Of a stretch of DNA of 64,000 bases, positions 1 to 13,990 are shown in pieces. Numbering within the stretch: the first letter of the stretch is position 1; the number at the start of each line of letters is the position of its first letter. Source of the stretch: Nemania diffusa (Eukaryota; Ascomycota; Sordariomycetes; Xylariales; Xylariaceae); contig JBBPUQ010000005.1 in the NCBI GenBank assembly GCA_038501195.1, positions 682,001-746,000 on the forward strand, in the 5' to 3' direction. A program made the translations under genes and the position numbers. The notes below the pieces were generated by a model. The model did no database searches and had not been told where the DNA came from. It saw only the letters and a program-made list of their open reading frames with translations.

Positions 1-3000
1 TTAATACTTTTAAATATTAATCTTTAATAATTATATATTATATAATAATCTTTTTTTTTAATATAAAAAAAAAATTCATATTAAAAAGTATATTATTTAT
101 ATAATTAAAACAGCATAAAAAAAAATCGGCTTTATTTCGCTTTTTTTTTTTATATTTAATAATAAAGTCAAAAAAAGCTAAATAAATATACTATCAAGCT
201 TGCTTTTTATTTAGCTTTAGTGTTTTTATAAAAACTTAAAAGTTATTATAATTAATTAATATTTTAATAAACAATTTGCTTCTTTATAAATAATAACACT
301 AATATTTAAAGCTTTTAATAATAGCTAGTATTTTTTTATTTAATATACTTTAGTTTGATTTTTAATTAAAAAACTTCCAAAAATAAAACAAAACTAGTTA
401 CTATTACTTTTAATTATTTTTTTGCAATAAGTTACTTATAAATGCAGCTTTAAATATATTAGTTTTTACTAATATTTGTTTTTTAAAATCAAAATATATA
501 AAAAAAATAGCTTGCTTAAATAAATTTTACAATTGCTTAAAAACATACTTTTTTAAATCATTTAAAAAAATTTAACCTTTTTTTGTTTTAGTTGTGCTTT
601 TTTTTAAATATTGATATAATAAAACAGCAACTAAAAAATACCTTTTAATAAAACAGCAGTAAAAGTTACAAAATCTTAAAAATTACTATAGCTTACAATA
701 AAAACTAAAAAAAAGCTATTCTTTAATAGTATCAATTTATAAAAAATCCATTTTAATCCTTTTGTTTAAAATAATATAACTTAAAAATTCTAGTTTATAT
801 CAATAAAATTAATATTTAAAAAGTTTGATATATAGCTCAGCTTTTTAAAATCTTTTAATAATATTTTAAATATAATTTATATATAAATTTCTATTCGAAA
901 AAAAAACAAACATATTATTAAAATATATTATATAAAAAATATTTAAAATATTATTAAATATTTCTTATATATAATTTTAAAAAATAGTAAAAGTATTATA
1001 TAGACTTATAAACATAACTAAAAATTTATAGTATTTATAATATATACAAAATACTATTTTCTATTTATTTTTTTTTTAAATTTATATATAATAATAAATA
1101 TTTTTAAAATTAATTTTCGAAAATATTTTTATATATACAATTTTATTCAACATTTCTAAAATAAGTAAAAAAATAAAGCGATTTTTTTACAAAACTTTGT
1201 TAAGTTTTTTATAATTAATACAAAAATATAAAGTCTTATTTTTTTTAAATACAAAAAATATTAATACTTTTATAAAATTTTTTAATTTTTTGATTTTTTT
1301 ACTTTTTATTATTTCTTGTAGCTAATTTTTTAGTTTTTATAACTTATTTTAAACTAAAAAATAAATAAAATAATAAAATATTATTGCATTTTTTTGTAAA
1401 TTAATTAATAAGTTGTTTTAATAAATATAAAAAAATATACTAATATTAAAAGTATTAAAAAATTCAAATAAATTTTAAAACTTTTTTAAAACTAAGTTAA
1501 AACTTATAAAAGTTAGCTTTATTTTTATTTCTTTTAAAAATAAAAGCTTAAATAAAATAATAATTGCTTAACAATATTTTTTATTTTAACAAATTTATAT
1601 AAACTTTTAAAATAATAGTAATTTAAAATATTTTTGTTTAAAATTAAAAAACTACTAATTTAAGCTTAAATTTAATATAATTTTTTCGCTTTTTAAAGTT
1701 AATTAAAACAATAGTACTAGACTTTTTTTTAATCAATTATTATACAATATTACAGTATATATATATTAAATTATACAAGTAATCTTTTGTTAATTAGTTA
1801 ATTTGTAAAAAATTTAATAAGTTTTATATATATTTAAACCTTTTTAATTTGTAATTTATAAACTATAAAGCTTATAAAAAGCTTTTTATAGTTTATAATA
1901 TAAAGCAAAAGTATAATTAATACAATTATATTTAATATAAAAGTTTAAATTAGTATATATTTTTAAAAGTAGTTTATTTAAATTAAATATATATATTAAA
2001 TAAAAAATATAAAAATGTTAAAAAAATAAAACAAATAATTAGTATTTATTTTTAAACTTTATTATAAAACTTAAACTTATTTTTTATTTTCTAAATTAAA
2101 GTTATTATAATTTTCTAAAATAAATCGATAAAAAAAAACAGTTTGTTTTAAATAATAAAAATTATTAGATTTTTTTTTAATAGTTTAAGTTTTTTAAATA
2201 GTTCATTTTTAAAGCTATTTATTAAAACATTAATTAATATAATATTTTGTTTTATTGTAAAAAAAATAAATAACAAAGTTTTAATTTTTTAATAGTTGTT
2301 AGTTTAAATTTAAGTAGTATTTAAGCTTATCTTTTAAAAGTTTCTATAGCTTTTTAGCTTTATATTTATTTTTTAACTTGTTAAATTAATATATTTAATA
2401 CTTTAAAACTTAATAATTTATTAATTTAAATCAAAAATTTCAGTATTAAAAGTTTTATAACTTTTTAAAACAATAGTTTTTATAACAATTTCTATTAATT
2501 ATATATAAATTTTACAGTTATAAAAAATTATAGTAAAAATAACAATATCGTAAAAATTTTATACAAAGTTTATAACAATTTCAATTGTAATTTATATACA
2601 AACTTAATTGCTGTTATATTTTTTTTTAACTTTTATTTATTAATTTTTATCAACATGTTGCTATATTAACTATATTTTTTTAAATAATAAATAAAAAGTT
2701 ACAGAAATTTATTATTTCTTTTTTTAAAAAATTAAATAGTTTTTAATAAAAAAATATAGCTTTTTTGTTATTAGTTTTTTTTGTTTCTTGCTTTTTAATT
2801 TAAGCTAAATAATAGTTAAATTATTTAAAGTATTAATTTAAAAGTTAATAAATATATTTTAACTACATATTTACATTTGCTTTCAAATATATTAACTATT
2901 ATATAAAAGTTTTCGTTTACTTTAAAAATATATTTTAATTATACCAATATTGAAGCTATTTTGTTTTTAAAAATTTTTCAAATAAGCTTTAATACTTGTT

Positions 3001-6000
3001 TTTGCAATCCCGATTTATTTTACTAATTACATATACAATTTTATTTATTAAGTAATCAAATTTACATTTAAAGCTATTAAACATAAACTTTAATTTTTTA
3101 ACTTATTTAATTTATTTATTATATATAAAGTTTAAAATTAATAATTTATATTTAAACTTAATTAATTAATTAAAATCTGTATTATTATTATAGTCTAACT
3201 TAAGTTTGTTATATTTTTGTTAATAATTCGTATATATAAAAAACTCGATTACATCATTATTGTTAAAAAATGCAAAAATAATATTATAACTGCATTATTA
3301 ATATATTTTAAAAATCAAGCGTTAATAAAAAAAAACCGATCGTTTAAAGTTTTGCTGTTTTTTACAGTTAATAAAATTATTAATTTTTTTTTTTTTTTTT
3401 TTAAAAGTTGTTTTTAATACAGTTTTAAATCAAAAATTATACAATTTAGCAGTATATTAATTTTGTTTGTTTTGTTTAAGTTCCAATTAATAATTTTTTA
3501 CTTGTGCTTTTGCAAAAGCTTTTTACAAAGCTAATATATTAATTAGTAGCTCAGAAATAGTAGCAAAAACAAAAAATTAAACTTTTTCAAAAAAAATTTA
3601 AAATTAAAACTAGTTCAAAGTATTTTTATTATTATTTTAAATAATATTTAACTCTGTTATATTTATAAATACAATAAACTTTTTAAAATGTTAAAGTATT
3701 ATTTTGTATTATAAATAACTTTAAATAAAAGCTTTAAAATTGTTACAAAATAAAAAAAACTATAAATCAAGTATAATATAATAAATAGTATATAGCTAAT
3801 AATATATATTATATAAAACTAAAGCTTAAAAAAAAAAAAAATCTCTTTTAAAACATATACAAAATAAATATATACAAATATACTAGTACTTTTTTAGATT
3901 TTAGCCTTTAGATTTTAACAACAAATATAAAAAATAATTAAATTTTTTTTGTTTAAACTTATATAAATTTAATAAAACACTTATTTTATATTAATTTTTA
4001 TAAAAACTTTCGTTTTAAAAATTTAAAACAATGTTTTTTTAATTAATAGTAATAAATAGCAATTTTTTTTTATAAAAATATTAAGTTTTTAATAATTAAT
4101 ATAAAATTGCAATTTATTATATAATTTATTTATAAATAAAATAAAAAATACAAATAAAATATTATTTAGTTTAATAAATCTTTTTTGTAAATTGTTTATT
4201 AAATATTTTTTTATAGCTTTTAATTTGTTTATAAATATTTTATATAAAAGCAAATATTTCAAGTTTTTTAGTTTTTTATTATTTATAAATTTAATATAAT
4301 AGTTTATTTGTAAACAGTATAAAAATAAAACATTAAAATTTATTTTATTAAATATTTAAAGTAAGTTATAATATTTGCTAAAAATAACTTTGAAAGTTTT
4401 TTGTTATAATTTGTTGTTTTTTTTTATAAAAAAGTTTTCGACTTTTTTATTAGCAATAATTTTATTAATTTTATAAATATTAATAATATAAACATTTTTA
4501 GCTAGCTTATTTTATTTTATTAAAAATTAAAAAGCTATAATATTTATATTAATTATATTAACATTTAGTTATTTTTTATACTATTTAATTTTATTTTTTT
4601 ATATATAATATAAGCTTTAAATATTAGCTTTTTACTTTTTTAATATATTAAAGTTAGTTTTTTTAGTTAATATATATTATTGCTTTTTTTTTTTTTAATA
4701 AGTTTTTTTTTATATAAAAAGTAGTTTTTTTTTAAAAACATAATTTATTTTTTTTAAACTTTTTTTTTTAAAATTTTCTTGTTTTAATATTTATATAAAA
4801 GCTTTAAGCTTTATATTATTAACTTTAGTTGCTTTTTTTTAAAACTTGCGTTTTTTTTTATTTTTTTTTAAATTTATATTTTTTTATATTATATTTTAGT
4901 TATAGCTAAAATATTATAACTATATATTAGTTTAATTTATATTAATAGTATATTTTATGTTATAGTTAATAAATAAAATAAATAAAAATAAAAGCTGATT
5001 TTTTTAATAGTTAAAAAAAATATTATATTTTTAAAACTATAATTTTTTTAAAATAAAGTTATTTTATATATTAATAATATATAAAAGTATTTTTTAAAAT
5101 ATATGTTTTTTTATTTTTATAGTAACTTCAAAAGCTTAATTAATTTTTTGTTTGTTTTATTTATTATATTTTGTTATATTTTAAAATATAAACTAAATTA
5201 AAAGCAAGTTTAAATATTTTATAATTTATTTAACAAAAATAATATTTATATATATATATATATTTGTTTTTATATTTTTAAAAATATTTTTAATAATTAA
5301 TAATAATTTATTACAGTTTATAATATAAATATATAAAAAAAGCTTTTTTTTTAAATATTTATTTATAGTATTTAGTTTATTAATAAGTTTTAAAAATACT
5401 TTTTTTAAAAAAAAAGTTATTTTTTTTAAAGTTAATTTTTTATTTATATAATGTTTTATTTAAACAAATTATTTTTTTCAGCTTTTTATTTGTTTAAATC
5501 ATTAAAAAAACGTCGATTTATAATAGCATTAAAATAAACTTTTTTATTAATGCTGTTTTTTTTTTAAAGCATTTGCAAAATTAATACTTAATTTATTTGC
5601 AATTAAAACATTTTTTTTTTATTAATAGCTTGTATATTTTTTTTTTCTTTTATATTTATGTTTAAAATATAAGCTGTTTATTTAAATAATTATTATTATA
5701 AAGTTTTTTATTTGTATTTACAGTTAAAGTTTTATTTTAAAGTGCAGCTGCTGCTTTTTTGTTTTTATATAAAATGTTGCACTTTTTATTTTTTATATTA
5801 AAAATATATACAATTTATATGCAGTATTAAATATAAAACTTAAATATTTTATTTAGTTTTAAATATTTAAATATAATATTAGCAGTTATATAAATACTAA
5901 AGCAGTTTTTAAAACTATTTTTTTATTAATTTTTTATTAATTTAGTTTTATTTATAAAACAAATAAAGTTATTTTTAAATTTAACAAATTTGTTAAAAAA

Positions 6001-7429
6001 ATATTTAATAAAACTATTTTTTATATATAAAATCTTAAATTCTGCTTTAAATTTATTAAAAACGTTAACATTATAATAATATTTATATAAATATATAAAT
6101 AATATATATAATAAAGTTAAAGTTTTAAAATATATATTATTTAAATAAAGCTATAAATATTTAACTATTTTTTTATTTAAATAAAACTTAATATCTGCTA
6201 TTTTAGCAGTATTATTAACAAACTAGTTTTTATTAATTATTAAACAATTTTTTATATTGTAATACTACACTTTAAATTTTATGTTATTTTTATTGAAATT
6301 ATTGTAAAAAATAAAAACTAAGATTTTAGCTAATTTATAAGTTTTTTTTTCAATTCGGTTTAACAGTGCATTAGTTTTACAATTTTTAGCTAATAAATCT
6401 ATTATTTGCTAATTAGTTTTATTAATTTAGTTTTAAAACTAAAACTTTTTTAATTTTAAATCTATTAATTTAATAAAAAAGCAATTTAATATAACTTAAT
6501 TATTAAATATAAAATAATTAAAGTTTATAGCTAATATTTTTATTTCTAATTAGCTAATAGCTATTAAAGCTTATTTTTTATTAATAAAAAAGTTATACTA
6601 TTTAATTAAGTCATTAAATTAGTTTTTACTTTTTTGTAAAAATTTATAAAAGTTATTTATTTATTAATATATAGCAAAAAATACAAATAAACAAAACTTA
6701 AATTTAGTTTATAAAGTTTTAAACTTTTTAAATAGTTATTTAAAGCTAATATAGTTTATTAATTTATTAAAATAAAAAATAACTATTTAAGCTTTATTAA
6801 TAATACTATAATAAAAAAACGCAAAGTTGTTACTTTTTATATATATATTAGCAAAACTAGCAATTAACTTTTATTAGTTTTTTTTAAATTTGTTTATAAA
6901 ATTTATATATTGTTTATTTATAAAACTAAATTTTTTATATTATTTATAAAATTTATTAATTGCTTTATCAAAAGTTTTATATAAATTTTCTTTTTTATTA
7001 TTTTTTGCAGTATAAATTCAAGTTTTTATACTTTAAAAGTTAAAATTAATTAATAAATTACAGCAAACTTTACTTTAAAAAGTTTTATTAGATCTAAAAA
7101 ATAACTTTTTTAAATTATTTAATTCAAAGTAAACTTTTTTGCAAATTTAAAACTTGCTACTTATATCTTTTACTATAGTATTATTATATCAGTGTTTTAT
7201 TTTACAAATTTATAGCTTTTTTTTTTTTTTTTTTTTTCAAAGTAAAAATATATTTAAAAGCAATTTTTATACTTTATATAAATAATACTTAAATTGTTAT
7301 ATGTTAATATTCGCAAAAAACAAAGCTACTAATTAAATAACTCAATTATATACAAAAATCTAAATATAAAAAAAAAAAAAAAACAGAAAATCTAACTAGT
7401 ACAAAATAATAAAAATAAATAGTATATAA

Positions 7430-7560
7430 GCTGCTTAAAGCAGTAAGCCTTAGCAGTAAGTAGGTCCTACAAAAAAAAAAAAAAGAGCAAAAAAATTGCA
7501 GTATGTAGCTAAAGTGACTGCACAACCTGCACTAGCCACTATACCATAACTACAAATCAT
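7430..7560. other. Less degraded island inside the AT-rich block
   Basis: About 130 bp in which G and C are clearly more frequent than in the flanks, containing words such as CCTTAGCAG, GTAGGTCCTAC and GACTGCACAACCTGCAC. GTAGGTCCTAC is close to palindromic. No reading frame or RNA gene is recognised. It may be a remnant that escaped mutation, or a later insertion. Confidence 0.45.
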
Positions 7561-10500
7561 TTATTTTAAATAAGTTTTTTTAATATTTAATAGCAATCAA
7601 AAGTTATTTAAATTTAAATAAAAAAAAATCTAACAGTAATATTAAATCTATTAAAAAAGCAACGCAATTTTTAATAAACAATATTTACTTTTACTGTATA
7701 ATTAGTAAAAATATTTAGTTATATAAAAAAAATATACTAATTAACTAGTTTATTTTTAGCTTTTAATACTGTATAAAATATTAAAAAAAACTATAAAATA
7801 TAAAAACTTTTAATTATTTTATAATAAAAAAAATATAACTAAAAGTTTATTTAAAGCTAAACTTTTATATAAAAGTAAACTAAAGCTTTAAAAATATATA
7901 TATTAAATTTAATGCAAGTAATATTATTATATTTATAAGTACTATATAAATAAAAAACGTATTAAATATTATTATATACTATATTTTAAATATTTTAACT
8001 TTATTTTTATTTTTATTAAAAAATACTAATAAAATAAACATATATTTTAATAATATTAAAAATATTATTATATAAAAAAATAAAAATATAATTTTTATTG
8101 TTTATAAATAAAAATATTTATTTTTTAATATTAACTTATATAAAACTAGTATATATTTTATTAAAATTAAGCTATATTAGTTATATTGTTAATTTAGATA
8201 TTTTTATATAAAAAAATTATATAAAATATTAATTTAAATTAGCTATAATATTAATTAATTTATTTTAAAAAAGATTTAAAAGTTTTGTTATTATTACTAA
8301 TTATATAATTAAATTTTAAAACGGTTTAAGTTTATAATCAAAAACGATTATAATTTTAACTACAAAATAATAATTAATATTATATAAATAAGCAGTAAAT
8401 AAATATTATATATAATTAATATAGCAATATTGTTTTAAACTGCAATATTTTTTTATATAATAAATACAAAAAATATATATAAAGTATTTTATAAATATTA
8501 AATTAATATATATTAAAGCTTTTTAAACTATATTATATACAACTTAAATATAAATTTTTTATTTAAAAAATTTTAAAACTAAACTAAAATTATAAGCGTT
8601 ATATATTAAAAAATATTTATAAAAGTTTATTAAGCTGTTAGTAAAATTAAACAAATATATAAACTTTTTTATTATATATATAATATTTTAAAAAATAAAA
8701 TAAATTATTATATAAAAAATAAAAAAATTTTATAAATAATAGTAAAAGCTTTAAACAATATTATAAAGTTTAATAGCTTTATATTAATATTATTTGTTTT
8801 TAATGTTTATTTATAAATCAATTAAAATTTCTTTTTATTTTTTAATATTGTACAAAAAGTAAAAACTATTAAAAAAGCTATAAAAATGCTTTAAAAAAAA
8901 TAAACTAAAGTTAAAATTAACTATATAGTTAATTAATAAAACAGTTTTATTTTATATAAAATATTTATATTACTGCTAAAAAATAAAATATTTATATAGC
9001 AAAAAAAATAAAGCTAAAATAAACTATATAAAATATAAGCTATTAAAAAATTTAACATTATTATTAGTACAATTAATAAATTTATAAAGTTTTAATATAT
9101 ATAAATCAAGTTTTATTATTATATAACAAAAAACAAAAAGTAAAACAACAAAAATAATATATTATTTATTTTAGTAAATATTATATAAAAAAAAAAAAGC
9201 TAACTTAAAAAATTAATATAATTTTTAACTTTTTTTATATAATTAAATTTTATATTTTTTAGCTAAAAAAAAAAAATAAACTATAAACTAGCTATTAAAC
9301 TATAAATAAATAGCATTATTAATATATTTAAACTTTTTTTCGAAAAGTTTAATATAATAAAAATCAACAAACTGTTTATATAAAAAGTATTTAAATTTAT
9401 AAAATATAACTTTAATAAATACTGCAGCATTTAAATTTTTAAATTAAAGTTTATATAAAAAGTTAAAAATAAAACTATTTAATTATACAAAAAGTTTTAA
9501 CTAATTATACAAAAGTATAATAATTTAAAAAAAAATACTATATTTATATAATTATTAATAATTTAGCAAATAAATCAATAACTAATTTTAGCTTTTAAAT
9601 TTATTTTGATTTAAAACTATAATATAGTATATAAACTATAAAATATTATATAAATATATATATAATTAACTAATAAGTTTATATAAAAAATTTATATATA
9701 TTTATTTATTAAATTTAAAAATAAATATTTTAAAAAAACTATATTATAAATTATATAACTATTATATAAACTAACTAAATCAAACTTATATTAGTTTAAA
9801 ATATACTACAAATACTACTGTTAAAAACTTAAAATAATTGTTTTTTTATATAACTTTTGTTTATTAGTTACTAATAGCAATCTTAAAAAATTTAATATTA
9901 TTAAATTATAAATAAATAATATTTTTAATTTTATAACTTTAAAATTTTTAGCTAAAAAAAAAGCTAAGTTTTATATAATAAAATTTAAAACTAAATTTAA
10001 ATAAATTTTAAATAAAAACAATTTAATTAAATTTAATAATATTTAAGTTATATTTATAAACAAATATATTATATTAATTTAAAAAAATCAAGTTATATAA
10101 TTAGCTAAAATTAACTTTTGTATAAAAAATTTTATATAACAATATATTTTTTAATATATTCAAAATATATATATAAATAGTATTTATTAATTAAAAATTT
10201 TATATAACTTATTTATTATTGCTTAAATTATTAATTTATAAAAAGCTAATATAATTATTTTAAACAAATAAATTAAATAGCAAATTAATAACTATAACTA
10301 TAAATTAACATTTATACTTTTTAATTTATATTATATAAAATTTTTTATTTTTATAAATAGTTTATTTGTAAATAATATAAATATAATATTATAAATTAAA
10401 TTTTTAATTATATTAGCTATAAAAACTTATAGAAAAAATAATATTAATTTAAAATTTGAAATTTTTAGCAATATTATTTACTAAAATTTAAACAAATATA

Positions 10501-11035
10501 AATAAATAACTAAAAATATACTAACTAATAAGCTATATAAAATAATTAATAAATTTAATAGTATAATTGTTTTTTGTATAATTTTTTAAAAAATTTTAAA
10601 AATGTTAAATATATTGTAAGTTTTAGTAATTTTATGTTTTAATTTGAAATTATTATATAATTATTTAGTTAAATTTAATATAATATAAAAAAAGCAACTT
10701 ATAATTAATATTATATTGCTGTAAAAATTATATAAAAAAAAAAAGATTTTTAAAATATGCTAAATTAACAAAAAAAATAATTTAGCTAATATATTAACAA
10801 AAAAAATACCGAACTAAATATTAAAAATACTAGTTTTAACTAACAGATTATATATATAAATAAAAATATATATAAAAAAAAATTAAAAAATATATATATA
10901 TAAAAAAAATTGCAACTAAAAAGAAATTTTGCAACTGTTGAAATAGCAGTATTAGTTACAGTTAATATATATTTAGATTTTTTTTGTACGATTTGCTATT
11001 TATTTACTAAATAGTTAGCTATACTTTATTATATA

Positions 11036-11062
11036 TAACGCTAGCGAGCCGCTAGCGAATTT
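11036..11062. repeat. Short GC-containing duplicated 9-mer in the AT block
   Basis: The word CGCTAGCGA occurs at 11,039-11,047 and again at 11,050-11,058, separated by two bases. Each copy contains the palindrome CGCTAGCG. It is the only CpG-rich patch for several kilobases. No function can be assigned. Confidence 0.5.
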
Positions 11063-11640
11063 ATACAATTTGCGTATATATATTATATATACAAAGATTT
11101 TTTTTTAAATATAAAAACAACAATAATATCATATAATTATAGTATTATATTCTGCTTTAGCTCCGCTATACATAATCGATTATATAAAGCTAAATTAATA
11201 TTATATATATATTTATTTTTTTTAATTATATAATAATTTTTAATTTTTTTATATAAATAATATTTTTATTTCTGTTTTAGTTTTTTTTTTATTATTATTT
11301 TTTTTTTTTTTTTTTTTTTAGTTTTTATATACTATAATAATATATAATAAAAAATATTAACTTTATTTAGCTATAATATTTTTTTTATATAAAAATAAAT
11401 TATTATAGTTTAAGTTTAAATATATAAACTAAATTATATTAATATTTTTTTAATTTAATTAAAAAAAGTTTTTATTATATTATTTTATTTTAAATATATT
11501 TAATTAGCAAATATATTAGCTAATAAATTAATAAAGCTTTTTTTTATTTATATATAATTATTAAATTATTTTAATAGTTTTTATAATAACTATAAATAAT
11601 AAAACTATTTAATTTGCTACTTTATATAAAATAAGCTTAA

Positions 11641-11712
11641 TAATAGCAGCAGTAATAATAACAACAATAATAATAACAATAATAACAATAATAATAATAA
11701 TAACAATAATTT
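11641..11712. repeat. AAT/AAC trinucleotide microsatellite
   Basis: An imperfect run of AAT and AAC triplets about 70 bp long, followed by a poly-T run. Ordinary slippage microsatellite. Confidence 0.85.
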
Positions 11713-12013
11713 TTGTGTTTTTTTTTTTTTTTTTATTAAAAAAAAACGTTAAAAGCTAAATTGTTAGTTTAGTTATATAACTAATAGCTTAACTATTAAT
11801 TTAATTATAATTGTTTAAATAAATAACATTTTTTTTATTTATATAATAAAAATATATTTATTAATAAAACTTAAATAAATAACTATTAATAAAGCTTAAA
11901 TAAATAAAAATATTAAAACAATTATTAAATATTTTTATATAGTATTTTAAATTAATAACTAGTTATATAATTATTTTAGTAAAACTAAAATTTAGTAAAT
12001 ATATTGCTTTATA

Positions 12014-12130
12014 TAATATATATAAAACTAAAAACAAAAAACAAAAAACGAAAAACGAAAAACAGAAAATAAAAAGTGGAGTAAAAAATCGTTTGTCGGA
12101 TAATGTGCGTATGGCCCTCCCTAGGAGGGC
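12014..12130. other. Boundary between AT block and normal DNA, with a perfect inverted repeat
   Basis: An A-rich stretch of AAAAAC/AAAAACG-like units (about 12,020-12,070) ends the AT block. About 40 bp into normal-composition DNA lies GCCCTCC-CTA-GGAGGGC (12,114-12,130), a perfect 7-bp inverted repeat with a 3-base loop. It could be a remnant of an element end or a simple hairpin. Confidence 0.5.
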
Positions 12131-12947
12131 GATGGGGATGCGCAGCGCCAAGATGACTGGGTGCATGATGATAAAGCTTAGGAATTGTAGTACAGAGTCA
12201 CGTGACTTGCCTTGCAATACATAATCATAGTACGAAGTCGGCGATCGGGAAGACGTCGGGGGCGCACCAGCTTACATTATACGCGACCGCAGGCCGTAAC
12301 GCGTGCACGAGGACGTGCCGGTGGGACTATGTCAGGGACGGCTAGTGTCGCGTGTCTGGGGAAATAAGGAGGGCCTCTGTCGGTAAAAATCATGTCGCAG
12401 CCTGATTGATGGGCGCACTGGTAGTAATACTTGCTTGTTCGGCTTGCCCATCTCAATTAGTATATAAGAAGATGTGTCTACGGACACACAATCCCCTGTC
12501 TCACGAGCCGGGGACTGACGTTTCTCTCGCTCACTTAGCTTGCGTCACGTAACCGCGTTGCTAAGGAACAGGATCCGTAGCGTTTCCCCGACCTCGCTCT
12601 CGCTGTTGATCTTGCATAACACGGCACACTGCTCTAACAGCGATCCAGGAGCCTTCTTATCAAATAGCAGAAGAACCGGAGACTCCCCCTCCTCATTTCT
12701 TCTGACGGTGAGCGGCTGATACTCTTACTCTTGGACCTTTCCGTTGTGGTGGTGGAGTTTGGGTTTGGTATATTTATCAGAGTTCGGAGATGAACCGAAA
12801 AAGGCCGCCGACCATTTTCCCACATAAGGAAATGGCTACTCGATACTATCGGGAGGCTCTTGCGGCATACCACGGCACATATCGATGAGCGACGCATCTG
12901 TAGCACGAAACCGCTCGCGATACACTGCAGAGAACCAAACTCCAGAC
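12131..12947. other. No supported gene; probable decayed 3' part of the HET gene
   Basis: Normal base composition. Short frames on both strands show no recognisable family. The right-hand part (roughly 12,640-12,947) continues the reading frame of the minus-strand HET pseudogene and may hold its degraded C-terminal region. Confidence 0.4.
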
Positions 12948-13990
12948 TCAACGACATAACAGGCCTGCTTGAGCCTGGAAGCCGGCGCAGCTACTGCTGC
13001 GGCTGCCGTGGAAGAGGTAGTCGTGTCTGCTCTCCCTCTTCGAGCTCAACACATGAGACTTCGGCGGGTAGGCAGTCTGCGGACCCCAGGAGACCCCAGG
13101 CGCGACACGCCGAGTTGATGGCCAGGATATCGCCCGCGCTTTGGTACAGTAGGGCGGCGAAGATGGCCGGGACGTCCTCCGAGGACGAGGTGATTCGTTT
13201 GAAGAACAAATCTCAGGCCTTGACGAAGTCGGCACCTGGTTTATAAGGTCGGGCCTGTTCAGGCCTCATTTACTCTTCGTCTCTGTCTTCTTTAATGTCA
13301 TCGTCGTCTTCATTGTCATCTTGGTAATCGTCTTCAAAGTCGACTTCCCAGTTCACTCCCCACTCCCATAAGGGAAGCCACTTGAACTTCGATGTGTCGT
13401 CCTCCCGGTTCGGAACCGCGCCCAGTGTGGCCGCCATATCCAAAACCTCGCGCATGTATCGCACGTACTTGTCGGCGAACTTGATGTATAGGCCAGACGC
13501 GAGCGCTACCTCTTGGAGAGGCCAGCTCCGGGCCTTCCAGGGGGACGTCTAGATAGGGATGTTCGTTGCCTGGTCCTGGTCCTCTCCCGCTAGCCCACCA
13601 TCGCGTAACGCGATGCTGCTCAGCGCCGGATCTATGACTAGGACGGCGCCAGCGCCGGCGTAGACCCTGCCCATGGTGCAGCAAACGTCTCGATCTATGC
13701 TCTCTAACTGGTACTGCGGGAGCTGGCTCCTCTCAAAACTGCCTAGCCCGCCTGCCCAGACGTGTAATATAACCGTGTAGTCCACATTCTTAGTTGGTTT
13801 TTGGACACGGATGCCGATGCGGCCGTCACGGCCCATGGTGCTCCGTGTGACTGGTACTCTGTCCCTGGGTATTAGGTCGACCAACTTCGACTCATCGACC
13901 TCCGAGCCGTTACACATACCGCAGTCTCTAGTGTGTCTGGTGCGGTACGTCGCCTCGTTGACGTTGAAGCAGTTGTAGGGCGTCGTGCTA
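12948..13990 (-). pseudogene. HET-domain (heterokaryon incompatibility) protein, decayed
   Basis: In one minus-strand frame the translation reads through typical HET-domain features: a Cys/His-containing TYRTRHTRDCGMC segment, then HVWAGGLGS, then MGRVYAGAGAVLVIDPAL, then SWPLQEVALASGLYIKFAD and a WLPLWEW block. This matches the order of HET proteins, which trigger growth arrest or cell death in vegetative incompatibility. The frame is broken by TAG at 13,549-13,551, TAA at 13,270-13,272, TGA at 13,213-13,215 and TAG at 12,991-12,993, all without a frameshift. Each stop is one C:G-to-T:A transition from a Trp or Gln codon. A stop lies just upstream of about 13,990 and no start is visible, so the N-terminus is also lost. 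An expressed short remnant is possible but unlikely. Confidence 0.75.

Larger units (their letters stand above)
1..12070. repeat. Extremely AT-rich gene-free block, probably RIP-degraded repeats
   Basis: The stretch is almost entirely A and T, with long poly-A/poly-T runs and TA-rich words, and has no credible reading frame (the one 66-codon frame near 3,217 is low-complexity). Residual G and C occur largely in AGCT/GCT-type words, the context least attacked when CpA is the preferred target. This is what saturated repeat-induced point mutation of transposon DNA in a filamentous ascomycete would leave. Nothing recognisable of the original elements remains. A centromeric or subtelomeric AT-rich block is an alternative. 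Composition changes within about 50 bp near 12,070. Confidence 0.8.

Noticed and set aside
3217..3417. 66-codon frame in the AT block
   Set aside because: Low-complexity, Lys/Ile/Phe-only composition expected by chance in AT-rich DNA.
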